64,000 nucleotides of DNA from Mesostigma viride (lineage: Eukaryota > Streptophyta > Mesostigmatophyceae > Mesostigmatales > Mesostigmataceae). Shown here piece after piece: positions 54,178 through 64,000 of this stretch. The stretch is from the NCBI GenBank assembly GCA_009746045.1, contig RPFO01000076.1, positions 480,614-544,613 on the forward strand, written 5' to 3'. A model generated the notes under the pieces. That model made no database searches and was not told the origin of the DNA. It was given only the letters and a program-made list of their open reading frames with translations. The position numbers were made by a program, and so were the translations under genes. Every line of letters begins with the position of its first letter. Positions within the stretch are counted from its first letter, which is position 1.

Positions 54178-55127
54178 CCAATCCCTTCTTTTCTTTAGGG
54201 ATCACATCCCCTGCCAGGGACCCTTGAAGTAGCTTGAAATGTCCTTCACTCCAGCTTGAAGCTTGAACAGATGTCTTTAATGGCCAATGCCATTCCCCCA
54301 GCCCTTTCTTTTAAGGAACTGGAAAAGAAACAGATCTGCCACAGGGAAAACCATTTCATGAGAAATGGATAAAAACCTATGGAAGTGGCATTACAGAGTA
54401 CCACCAGATATTAGAAACACACAAAATTAAATACATACAGGTTAATTCTATGAGGTCTTCTCCAGGAATTAATCCCATCACCTCGGTAGAGCCTCCAGTA
54501 CAATGACCTTCTGGCGGTGAGTTACATTAATCCCAGATACTAATCCCATAAAACCCAGTACATATCTAATATAAGCACAATAAATCCATGACAATTGAAA
54601 TACCACTTGACAAAGTAAGACGTATTACAATAGTTTCCCCGTCATACTCTCAACAGGTTAGTATTGGCGCCCGTCTTATGGCGCCCGTCTACTTGTCAGA
54701 TGATAAATTGCCACAGCAAACAAATGACAAAATGAAACACATAGGCAACAATTAAATCCTGCCCTGGGGAACTAGGGAAGTCTGAACAGGTAAAACACCT
54801 GAGCAGGCCAGCTTGTAGAAACATAATACCAGGGAATCGAACCCCGCCCTATAAACCCCAGAATAAAGGTTCCCAGACCATTGTGAGAGGTATGTACAAA
54901 TATACATTTCTTTTTAAATAGAATACATGGTCTGTAATGGACCTGTCAACCTTGTGTAGTCAACAGCATGAACCCCAGCCAAAACCTGGCTGTATCCTGA
55001 TTAAAATCAGAGTGAGTGTACCATGGTCCATGAGCCTTAGTACAGACTAAATACAGGTATTATGCCAGTCACAATGCTGACACTACCACACAATCTGCTC
55101 TCCAATGCCCTATAACCAGGCACCAGC
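54178..55127 (-). other. 3' non-coding region of element D with a tRNA T-arm-like motif
   Basis: About 950 bp without a gene. At 54,827-54,861 the minus strand reads GGGCGGGGTTCGATTCCCTG, the same T-arm/B-box-like motif as in element B at 22,805-22,836, preceded in both by a TCTGGGG-type word. Conservation between two separate families suggests that this part of the RNA or DNA matters to the element. Confidence 0.5.
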
Positions 55128-58100
55128 TTAGACAGCTTGCTGAGATGGGTCCATCAGAGACTGAAGAACCTTGTATTGCACTGCTGCCTTCTGCACTAGC
55201 TTGGTCAAAGCATCAGCAGGATTGTCAACCCCAGGGATATGCTCAATATTGGCCAAGGAGGACAATTCCTTAAGAAGGAGATAATCCAAGTCCCTACTTC
55301 TGGCCATCTGCCTGTGCACAAACTGCACCATCCCCATGGAGTCTGTTTTTAGAAGAGTGGTAACCTGAAGTGGCCAAGGAGTGTTAGAAGTCATCTGATG
55401 AAGCAACTCCTTCAGATAAAGGCTTGTGTGAATGCCTTCACAAATAGCCCTGCATTCTGCCACATCACTACTGACAGCCACCCGTTTGTGCAGGCGACTG
55501 AACCAGCTCACCAAACTCCCCAGGCCTTCCTGTCTGAGCACAAAGAGCCCTGCAGCCCTGCCCCTGACCTTGGAGACCTGCCTGCTGTCCATTGAGCTAT
55601 CCACATACAGCTCCATGCAAATGGGTTGTGATAAATCCACTGCAGACAACAGAATGCCAGACGAAGCCCTGACCTGATCAGCCACCTTGGCAGACCCTAG
55701 CTCTGTCAGCATGTCATCAGGCAACCTGGCTATGACCATAAGGTCTGGCCTGGAAATGCCTGCCACCCAAGCAACCATGCCCCTCACCATGGGACACAGT
55801 GCCTGTGTGATGACTGGAGGAAGCTTGCTAATGAGGGTCTCTTGATAATCGTTGCCCCCCACCAGCAGCATACGCCACTCCCCCCCTTCTTCACCAGTGT
55901 GGCCTCCATGCCCACAAACAGGAGAGGCTCATTCTCCACCTGCCATTGCTCCCTACCCAGAGGAAACTTGGACTTAATGATGGAGATCAGCTCCTTAAGC
56001 CACGACGTGGGAGCTATCAGATGTAGGTCATCCCCGTGCAGCGAAGCATACACTGGTAGGCCTTCCCATTGCCCCAGAAACAGACAGGGGTCTACAGGAG
56101 AAACCTTCAAGTTGCAATGCTCCTTCAGGAAACGGTTGAGAGTCTCCCTCCAGATTATTGGACTTGACCTCAGGCCCTCCAGGCCCTTGAGGATTTTAAG
56201 GAACTCAGTGTGAATGTCCCTTTTCCATACAGCAGGCACCCTGACATAGAAAGGCGTCTTGCCCTCCCACTTTTCCTGTGCCACATCTGCATCCCCCTCC
56301 AGAAATGCCCTCTTGAAGTCTACCACCACTGAGCCATAGTCCAAGCCCTTGTTGAGAAGGCCTAGAAATACACACAGCAGCAGCCTCCAAGTGTCATGCA
56401 GCATGCCAGGGGTATACAACTCCTCAGCGGTGCACTCACCAGTACCCTTGAACTCATTCAGTACTGGCCTGACGTGTGGTACCTTGACCCCGTCCACCTC
56501 CTTCATCTTGATGACAAACTTGAGCTTGAGTAGACGTCGTGCAGGAGGCAGGTCATTGACAGGTTCCACGCATTTCTTGGAGATCCAGTCCTCCCCAGAT
56601 TTAATCAGACCCAGTGTGACCTGGGGACACATAATGGGAGAGGACATGAGCTTCACCAGGCCTTGGTAGTTTATAGGGCTGTGTCCAGCAAGTGAGTGAG
56701 GACCAATGCCCAAACTGCTTGGATGACTAGCAGCTGGCAATATGAGGTCATCAACCAAGGGCTCCTGCCCCTGGCACACTTGCACACGCTTAACCGTCCT
56801 GGTTACTGCACGTGATAGGTGAGTGGTCCTGAAATTAATCAGTGGGACCTGACCAGCCCCTTCCTTAGTCAGGAGAGAGGACGTGATCACTACCCCATCC
56901 TGGCATAGGAAATTCTGCCCCAGAAGAGCAGGTCCCTGATAGCCCTCCAAGACACAAAAAGCAGTGTCCTGTCCAAGGATAGGAATGGATACCTCACCCA
57001 GTACCTTCACGTGTACCCCGCCACTGAAGTCAGACACAAACTGATAGCTGGGTTCAGTCATGCTGTACCCTGCTGCAGCTCTGGTCCCAATGATGGAAAC
57101 CTGAGAATTAGTGTCTACCTCTAAGGCAGTGTCCAGCCCCAGATTGCCATGCCACCTGAGCTTGGCTACCTTGGGCTGCTTCTTGGCCCTTTGCAGAGCC
57201 CCAATTAATCCAGCCAAACTTGTCCCCCTGGGCTTGGTTAGAGCCTTGGGCTTGACAGTTGACTCCCCAGCTGTTGACCTTGCAGCCTGTTCAACAGGTA
57301 CCTCTGCAACCTGGCCAGGGCTGACAGATTCCCCTGCAACAGATGTGGTCGTTGCATCAGTGATGTCACTTGGGACCTGAAAATCCTGCAGGTCCTGTGA
57401 GCCTTGTGCCTGACTGCCCTCATTCATCAGGTTAGGCTTGACATATGACCAACTCAGCCGGTGCACATGCTTTGGTTCGTCCTCCATGCTGACCAAGCAT
57501 GCGTGGCTAGCTTCATCAACCTGGGTAACCACCCCAGGACTCCAGCTACCACGTTTGCCATAAAGGCTAGGTTCCTTCCAAGCTAGGACCTTCTGACCCA
57601 CTTGTGGCTCCAGCATCTTCCAACCCCGGTCCTTCTCCCTCAGCTTGGCAAAGGTGACATGTGCAGCATGTTTCCAGCCCTCCAGCACATGTGGTGGGCA
57701 CAGGCCATGATATAGACCCATTGGGCTGACAGCAACTCCATCATAGTAGAAGTTAACCCTGCTGTTCAGCTGCTGCTCCACGTTCCTCAGCCATGCACTC
57801 CTGACAAGTGCAGGTGCAGATAAGGGTACCCAGTCTTCAGAGATAATCAATTTCTTGACCTCCTGGATTGCCCTCTCTATAGCACCCTGCTGCCCATGAG
57901 CCTCCCTAGGTGTAACCAGCAACTCAGGAAGGGTGGGATCACCCTTGAGATGCTGAAACTGCATGTCCACCTGGATCCTTGTGGTAGGAAACTTGGCTCT
58001 TACATTCTGCAGGGCAGCCAGCAAGTACCTGTTCTTCATAGAAGGTAAATGCTCCAGCACCTTGTATTTTGTGTACCTGTCCACGCACACCAACAGTTGC

Positions 58101-58612
58101 ATGCCCCTGATGTGTTGGATATCACACTGCAGATCACCAATGCTCTGAGGTATAGCTTTGGCATGTGATTTCCTGGGCTTGTTGGAGGACAACTGGCACT
58201 TACACCGTGAGGCAGCTTGCTGACACGCCTTAAGAAGGGGTGCCCTGCCCATACGGAAGGCAAAGTTGTTTGACAGAGAAGTGGCATGCCCAAACATGTT
58301 GTGGATTCGGGCACCCAACTCCTGGTACACAGAGGAAGCAGTCCCTGGCACAGTCAGGACTGTGCTGTCAGGTTGTCCAGCATCACCATGCTGTCTTCCA
58401 TCCTGTTCTGACTCAGAGTCTGAGTCACCCTGCTCATGCCCAACACCTGGACCGCCAGCAGGGACCACATGCATACCACCAGAGGCCTTCACACCCCTCT
58501 GTGGTTGTACATTGGTTTCTCTCAAAATGAGAGGTCCACCCTCGTGCCCAGCACAAGGATGCATGGGGTCAGACATTCTTACAGCTGCACCAGCTGTCAA
58601 GGACGTCTTCAT
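55128..58612 (-). pseudogene. Element D pol part: integrase, retropepsin-like, RT, RNase H
   Basis: Most of pol is one long open stretch here. Order: integrase zinc site (ARIHNMFGHA, then CKCQL) and DDE core (CDIQHIRGMQLLVCVDRYTKY, IQVDMQFQ, HGQQGAIERAIQ), an SH3-like tail (VGQKVLAWKEPSLYGKRGSW; together about 57,450-58,330); a retropepsin-like domain about 56,860-57,160 (LEVDTNSQVSIIG and GPALLGQNFL); copia-type RT about 55,850-56,560 (VVDFKRAFLEGD, LKGLEGLRSSPIIW, SLHGDDLHL); and RNase H (CMELYVDSSMDSRQ, SSDVAECRAI, TDSMGMVQFV, DNPADALTK). Known roles apply to each domain, but the protease position is not that of copia (protease first) or gypsy (integrase last). Confidence 0.82.
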
Positions 58613-58753
58613 AGGAACCTGTACCTCTCCAGGTGACCTGGGGCCACCATGAACCTGGAGATCACCCTCTTGTTGCCCAGATATAAAATCTGCATTGGAG
58701 CACCTGGCCTCCCCCTTGGGTGAATTAAGGTGTGTAGGGGTTGCCTCAGACAG

Positions 58754-59860
58754 TCACTGCTCCTTGTTGTCTTCTTGCTGACTGCCCTTTGAAGGCTGGC
58801 CTGCCTGGGACTTGTTGTTGTTCTTGTTGTTGTTTTTCTTGTTGCTGCCCTGGCCCTGGGTCTTCTTGAAGCTGGGACACTCCTTCTTGATGTGCCCCCA
58901 CCCCTTGCACAGGTAGCACTGGATCTTTGACTTGCCCTGGCCTCCTCCCCCGTTGTCAGGCGCGTTACCCTGCCTGGGCTTACCACCCACCCTCCTGAAC
59001 ACCGACTTGGCATGTGATTGCCCGTCAGGGTCGGGTGAATGGTTGGCCTTCCGCTTGTTGTGGTTGCCCCCACGTCCTCCTTGGCTTCTGTCAGCCTCAG
59101 ACGTCTTGGAGCCCCCCTGGGCACGCCCACCTGCGTGGGTAGCCTTCACAGCTGGCATTCCACCCTCAAACAGCTCCTCTGCCTCGAGTGCTTGTTTGAT
59201 TATGACCTTGTAGGCCTTGAGGGTAGAGTGTGGGGCACACATGACCTTTAAAGAGCCACGTGTTGCCTTGTCCAGCCCAGAAACCTTGAGCCAGTTTGTC
59301 AGGGCTATGCTGTCAGCGACATTGAAGCCGTGAGCCCTGCCCTCCTCAACCATTTACAATAGTTAAGGAAGTTCTGGATCAGGTCTCCCTTCACCTCCCA
59401 CCCTGGTATTTATCCTGCCAATGGATCCCCACTTTCTTCCTCTGATCCTCTAGCAGCTCCCTCAGCTCTGCCACGTAGACTGCCCAGGCCTTGTTGGCCT
59501 TCTTGCACTCTCTAGTGAGGTCTTTAATCTGATCTGTGCACTTGCCAAAAGTCTGGCTGCCTATCCAGATCTGATAATAGTTTGTACCACCGTACAAACT
59601 TGGAAACCCCTCTAGTCCTTCCACAAACTCCTCTGCCTGCTTTGGCTTAGAGTCTGAAGTGACAGGTTGCAGCTGATTAACAATAAGCAGACCCTGGGTG
59701 GTGAGATCATATCCAGAAACAGCATGTGTAGTTTATTATTCAAAGGGATATTAGTGATTTCTCCGGTGACCCCCACGTCATCTACGTGAGCGGTCCCGCT
59801 ACCAGCACCCCCATTATTATTCCCACTGGCTAGGCCCTTGCTACGGCGTCCCTCAGCCAT
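58754..59860 (-). pseudogene. Element D gag part
   Basis: It begins MAEGRRSKGLASGNNNG and includes a helical capsid-like region (FNVADSIALTNWLKVSGL, comparable to FFVADRMAMGDFLKSLQL in element B), a Lys/Asn-rich stretch and one zinc knuckle, CYLCKGWGHIKKEC, near 58,880-58,925. No protease motif is seen between the knuckle and the integrase zinc site. Broken. Confidence 0.7.
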
Positions 59861-59982
59861 GGTAAACTACACTAGCTGTGTATGGCCCTGAGCTAAGCAG
59901 CTGGAAAACAAAAGACAGGTAGATATGTACAATCTGTCAAAAAGCCGCCTGCCCCGGTGCCGACCGCGCCACCATGCCGAAT

Positions 59983-60770
59983 TCAGTCGAGACCACGAAA
60001 ATCGCAGTAGTCGTAGTCGTAAATTGGATCGTTGGCGACAGGCGCAGGCGCCTCCTGGCCTTGCCCAACCTCAATCGTCACCGGAGTTTCGATGACGATG
60101 GGGTCCAACCGACGTCCCGTCACCGGATCAATGCGGCGACGACGGCGGCGGGTGACGATGCGGAGCGGGTTGGTAAGAATCGTTAGAAAATCCCACCCGT
60201 CCGGCGCCCACTCTCGCAATGCAGACAAGAACGCGACAAGATTGAGCAGCAATTGCCGCTCACGCGTCCGGAAGCCTCGCGACAGCAACTGCAGAATCGC
60301 AAGGTCTTGAAACAGGTTGGTCGTAATCGTCGGAATGACGCCCGAACGAACCGACAGCCAGTTAGCGAGATTGCGCTGGTAACCTGTAAGCGATGAAACC
60401 GCGTTGTCGATCTCCTCAGAGACCTCGGCAACCGCGCTGGGCGCTTGCAACCCCGCCCGGGTATGGACCTCGAAGTCCGCGAGCAAAGCTCGAATGGAAT
60501 CAAGGTAATCGCGAAACCCCGAAACAATCGAAGGTTGCGGAGGCGGGGGCGGCAGTCGTAGGTTTTGCAGCAGTGCCTGCTGCTGAGCGCGTAGCTCCGC
60601 ACTGGACGCTACCGCCTGGTCAACAACACGCTGCCACGCCGGATTAAGAACCGGACGATCTTCACGAACAGGAGTCGTCGAAGGACCAGCCGGAGATTCG
60701 GCGATGTCCGCTGGACTGCCCAAAATTTCAGAATCCCTCGGAATGCGGAACTCCATCGAGTCCGGCATTT
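59983..60770 (-). CDS. Element D extra frame between 5' LTR and gag, unknown function
   Basis: About 260 residues starting MPDSMEFRIPRD, 28 bases inside the LTR, and ending DYDYCDFRGLD. It has a proline run, helical segments (DYLDSIRALLADFEVH, FQDLAILQLLSRGF), and a basic run TRRRRRRID near the C-terminus. Element B has a frame of similar size in the same place (31,457-32,377) with the same GLD ending and a similar LLAD-containing helix. No recognised domain. The basic run would suit RNA or DNA binding, as inference. Confidence 0.5.
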
Positions 60771-60795
60771 TTCTTGGTACGAAGATTGTAATACG

Positions 60796-61408
60796 AGTTG
60801 AATGAGAGTTTACCACCGAGGGAATCCATGGCTCTTGCAGGAAAGTTGCCTTTATTATAATGAGCAAACACAGACGTAAGTCACGTCAAGTCCGAGACTG
60901 CACGTAGCACAGACGACAGGGTCGTTATGCCAAGAGAGCGTGCACGCAAGAGCTAGCGTCCTGCGACCAAGTCACTCATATAGCTTGCTAGGGACGCGTC
61001 CAAGTATTCAGCTGCACTGTCACAGCTGAACTGTCAATCAATTGATTACACAGACTCTGGCACGCCTTTGGCGCGCAGATCTATCAATTGTCCATACGGC
61101 TAGTCCTGTGGACCTATCCGTACACTAGTCAGCATCAATTGTCTCATAGGTCCTGGCGCGCTACAGTGCGCCTACCTATCAATTGACCATCAAGTCCTGT
61201 ACAAGTCCTGTCAACGTCCTGCGGACTATCAAAGTGACACTTGTACATCCTGTGTCCGTACGCGCCCACAGTGGCGCGCCGGGTACTGTCGGCACAGCCT
61301 AGGAAACGTCATAACTTTTACGTTCCTTAACCAAATGAGGCGTTCAAGGTGCCGTTGGAAAGAGCGTAACAATCTCTATCCATCTAACGTAAATCCTTTA
61401 CGTTAACT
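60796..61408 (-). repeat. 5' LTR of element D
   Basis: It pairs with 53,562-54,177 and is followed by CAACG and the right-hand part of element E. Confidence 0.9.
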
Positions 61409-62226
61409 CAACGAGCTGTGCTTCACGCACTGTGGGTATCAGTGGGCCTATCCCCCTCCTCTGGGTATTATGGCCTCTGATGCTATTTTCGTGGAGTGCC
61501 CTGCTGGGCCTGGTGAGTCCTACGCTGTGCACCTTCAGCCCGCTCTCGAGTGGGACGCCCGCCGTCCGGCTCCCTTGCCTGGTCAGGGCCTGGACGCCCA
61601 CGGACATCCACCTCCGAGGGCTAGTGAGTACCTGGAGACCTTCGGGTTGCGCCAGTGCGCACGCCGGTGGCGGGCTCGTGAGATCCGGCATATTTGTCTG
61701 TGGCCTGCCAACGTGGAGCCGTTGCTGGACCTGTTTTCTTCCCCACGGGCATGCGCCACCGGGTTCGGTACCACCGCCTTTTTCTTCGGGCACTCTGCAT
61801 GCTGGCTGCTGAGCCCGTCCTTCGGCTTTTCGCCTGCGGTTTCCTGGACTGGGCTAGGGGCCAGGTGGTCCTCACCCAGCACCGGTACTACTGGGCCTTC
61901 CTGGGCCTCTTTCCTGACGGCATTTGGGCTGATGTTTTCCTCACTGTAGACAGGCATGACAATGCTGAGGATGTGGCTCACTACCACGCGTACCTGGATG
62001 TTCTGACGGCCACGCGTGGTACCTTCCAGACTGATGGCAACTAGATAGTGGGCCCTAGGCCCGACCTGAGGGTGTTGTCCCTCCGGTATATAGAGTCGCC
62101 CTCAGGGCTTGGCCAGTTGGTTGGTCGTTCTTGGTCCTTGGTGCTGACTTGTTTACTCTGTGTGTCCTGCTTAGTGCCGTCCCTCCCAGCAAGGCCTCCG
62201 TGCCAGGCAGAGTTGTAAAGCATTAC
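61409..62226 (+). pseudogene. Element E fragment, right of element D, related to element A
   Basis: Plus-strand coding-like sequence ends at about 62,042 in the segment YYWAFLGLFP...TDGN, homologous to the end of element A's last frame. The downstream CCTGAGGGTGTTGTCCCTCC (62,056-62,075), TATATAGAGTCGCCCTC and GTGCCGTCCCTCCC blocks match 6,100-6,260 inverted. Similarity to A stops near 62,226, so the fragment is truncated. It is more divergent from A than A's two LTRs are from each other. Confidence 0.6.
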
Positions 62227-62427
62227 AAATGATGCTGGGCAGGGCTCGGAAAAATACTGTCGGAACGACACAATAAACGTATGCATTATTCTGTCCAGGT
62301 TTTCTGTTATGCAATATATCAGTTTGCCGCACGTGATGTTGATTATCTGGATGCGGACAATGAATCCGGCGCGACTCATGTCGTTGGCCAAAATGGTTGC
62401 CACAATGGTTGCAGTCTTGCCACGGGT

Positions 62428-62670
62428 TGTTAAGATATAACCATGGCAGACTTAAGTTTGGCGTCTGGTGTCTAGAAGGTTCCATGTGCACAACGCATAC
62501 TGCATTGCCATACTTGTAACGACAGTGCAGGACAAGGTTTCTAGGCATCTCTAGAAGGTTGACGCTGTAAATGTATAAATTAAAGCAATAAACAGCGGCC
62601 AAGGAGCCGCAGCCATTGCAACCAAACCCTTCCAAAGTCTTTCTCAACTCGTAGTACTCTTAATCACACA
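62428..62670 (+). repeat. Probable 5' LTR of element K
   Basis: TGTTAAGATATAACC at 62,428 and CTCTTAATCACACA near 62,670 are partly inverted ends. TATAAATT and AATAAA (62,587-62,592) lie inside, and the gag ATG follows within about 20 bases. The second LTR is outside the window, so boundaries are provisional. Bases 62,227-62,427 contain no gene. Confidence 0.4.
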
Positions 62671-62679
62671 TTTTTTTCC

Positions 62680-63675
62680 ATGGCTCGTAGCCGTGCTGCA
62701 GCAAGCGCTGAGACTGACGCCATTGTCCTGACTGGACAGGACAAGAAGGAAATGAACAAATTAAAGCAGCACGAATTGGCAACAATGCGTTTGCTGCCCA
62801 AGCCGCTGCCACCCGGCAGCAAGGACCCGGAGAAGAAGGACTACTACGACGGCCTGGGGTACTGGTACGCGAAGACAGTGGGTTTCCTGGACAACGACCA
62901 CGTTGCTACGTTGCGATTTAGTGGACACGGCTCGTCGGGAATGCCGGCCGTCCGTGATTTGATCCGGATTGCCCACGAGAAGAAGATGGAGTGGGCGGAC
63001 TTTTACAGCCGTTTGAAGGAACTCCTGGTGCCCGAGGGCCTGTTCAAGTCGATCAAGGATATGATGCGAATCCTCACTTTTGAGGTGTCGGGCGACCCGG
63101 TCCAGGCGACACTGGCATTCGAGAGGATGCTGGAAGACACTACGTTGACTTTTCCAGATGATTTCAGCGTCGTGCTTTTCCTGGGCAAGGCCCTCGCCAG
63201 CGGTGTGATTACTGACAGCAGTATCCAAGGCTTGGCTCCCGTCCTGACAAAGGAAAAGCTGGAAAGCAGGGCTGCCAGCTTTACTGCCATCCGGGAGGCC
63301 TTCGCCCTCGGTGGCGCGGCACAGGAATTGGCGGGAAGGGGATCTGCCACCAAGCCCGCGGGAACAGCAAGCATCAGTGTTTTTTTTGGGGAGGGCGACA
63401 GACGCGAGAAGTGCCCGAGGTGCCAGGGCACTGGCCACAACCGTGACAGCTGCAATGCCAACAAGAATTTTCCTCTGTGGACCAATTTGTGTGGAAAATG
63501 CCACAAGCCAGGCCACAAGGCCAGGTTTTGCAAGTCCGGCAGGCAGCCGGACAAGAAAAATGATGCCACTGCCGACGAGGGTAGGGCCGGGCCCATTAGG
63601 AGGCCTCGTCGGAGCATGCGCTGGGTTCGTCCCCAGCAGGCGCAGCAGGCGCAGCAGGCGCAGCAGGGAAACTAG
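62680..63675 (+). CDS. Element K Gag with two zinc knuckles
   Basis: 331 residues starting MARSRAAASAETD. The N-terminal two thirds is a helical capsid-like region similar in layout to other copia Gags (YYDGLGYWYAKTVGFLDND, EWADFYSRLKELLVPEG). Two knuckles follow: CPRCQGTGHNRDSC near 63,412-63,453 and CGKCHKPGHKARFC near 63,489-63,530. The C-terminus ends in a short QQAQ repeat. Two knuckles distinguish it from B, C and D, where I see one. There is no extra frame between LTR and gag. Confidence 0.8.
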   Translation: MARSRAAASAETDAIVLTGQDKKEMNKLKQHELATMRLLPKPLPPGSKDPEKKDYYDGLGYWYAKTVGFLDNDHVATLRFSGHGSSGMPAVRDLIRIAHEKKMEWADFYSRLKELLVPEGLFKSIKDMMRILTFEVSGDPVQATLAFERMLEDTTLTFPDDFSVVLFLGKALASGVITDSSIQGLAPVLTKEKLESRAASFTAIREAFALGGAAQELAGRGSATKPAGTASISVFFGEGDRREKCPRCQGTGHNRDSCNANKNFPLWTNLCGKCHKPGHKARFCKSGRQPDKKNDATADEGRAGPIRRPRRSMRWVRPQQAQQAQQAQQGN

Positions 63676-64000
63676 ACGGCCCAGGACAGGGCGTATTCGA
63701 CAGGGATAGGGTTCTGCAGTCTAGCCCAGCGGAACGGCCATTGGCAAATGAGAATCAAGGGACAGCACAAGATTTATCGGACAGTGTACCCGTAACTGAT
63801 GGTAATGAAAAGCTTGTTTCTATTTACGGAATTGCCTCTCGTCTGCACACATTATTTGGCCATGGCACAAATGCTTATAAATTTGCAAATGCACTGGGTG
63901 GGGCAGAGCTTTTGGCAGCATGTCGAGATTGCTATGCGCATTGTCCTGTGTGTCAGGCTACTGGGCCAAAGCTTCCCCGCCACCATGCTAAGCATCCCTC

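Larger units (their letters stand above)
53562..61408 (-). mobile_element. Element D: copia-like LTR retrotransposon with integrase-protease-RT order, inserted in element E
   Basis: The LTRs are 53,562-54,177 and 60,796-61,408 (about 615 bp), with ends AGTTGAAT...GTTAACT and the target duplication CAACG at 53,557-53,561 and 61,409-61,413. The copies are nearly identical apart from one short altered block, so it is young. On the minus strand: 5' LTR at right, an extra frame, gag with a zinc knuckle, then integrase, retropepsin-like, RT, RNase H, a 950-bp 3' non-coding region and a purine tract AAAGAAAAGAAGGGATTGG against the left LTR. It is the best preserved of the group: nearly whole, with about three breaks. 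Confidence 0.92.
62428..64000 (+). mobile_element. Element K: 5' part of a copia-like LTR retrotransposon, runs off the window
   Basis: Probable LTR, gag (62,680-63,675) and the start of pol. At about 63,800-64,000 the frame reads IASRLHTLFGHG and then CRDCYAHCPVCQ, the integrase zinc site. Gag leads to integrase with only a short linker and no protease, as in B and D, so K probably belongs to the same group. No break is seen in the visible part. Confidence 0.75.

Overview
The window is eukaryotic and consists mostly of transposable elements. I recognise one probable host gene, at 43,487-44,839. LTR retrotransposons are stacked inside one another, with LINE, hAT-like, TA-target and foldback DNA elements among them, and host-like DNA appears only as short islands. 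A multicellular red alga (Florideophyceae, Chondrus-like) fits: copia-type elements dominate, the host gene is intronless, and its product resembles capsular-polysaccharide enzymes. That placement is inference; no diagnostic marker gene is present.

Layout. (1) 1-4,618: the 3' end of a plus-strand LTR element, then a minus-strand copia element of canonical order (gag-protease-integrase) with its 5' LTR at 4,190-4,618. (2) 5,252-33,203: a Russian-doll nest. Element A (LTRs TGTTACG...CGTAACA, target duplication CTATA) carries element B inside its right LTR (13,921-33,172, duplication GTAAT). B carries element C inside its left LTR (14,413-22,055, duplication AATTC), the small coding-free LTR element G inside its pol region (26,722-29,393, duplication TTCTC), and an 882-bp perfect palindrome (22,948-23,829) flanked by AGGTG. 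(3) 33,209-43,317: an island of hairpins and duplications ending in a long-TIR element that contains a TA-target element, which contains a hAT-like element with an exact 8-bp duplication. (4) 43,487-44,839: a predicted secretory-pathway glycosyltransferase-like gene with a 30-bp repeat in its N-terminus. (5) 45-53.3 kb: fragments of a C-like element F, a 5'-truncated LINE, and a solo LTR that carries a TIR element. (6) 53.3-62.2 kb: plus-strand fragments of an A-family element (E) split by the 7.8-kb copia-like element D (53,562-61,408, duplication CAACG). (7) 62,428-64,000: the start of another plus-strand copia-like element, K.

Main observation. Elements B, C and D share a pol layout that I do not recognise as either standard LTR class: an integrase-like domain comes first, then a retropepsin-like domain, then reverse transcriptase with an HGDD catalytic box, then RNase H. 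The canonical copia element at 1-4.6 kb has protease before integrase, so the window carries its own contrast. The B/C/D group also has LTR ends AGTT...AACT instead of TG...CA, each confirmed by 5-bp target duplications. B and D have an extra open frame between the 5' LTR and gag. Together these suggest a distinct copia-related lineage.
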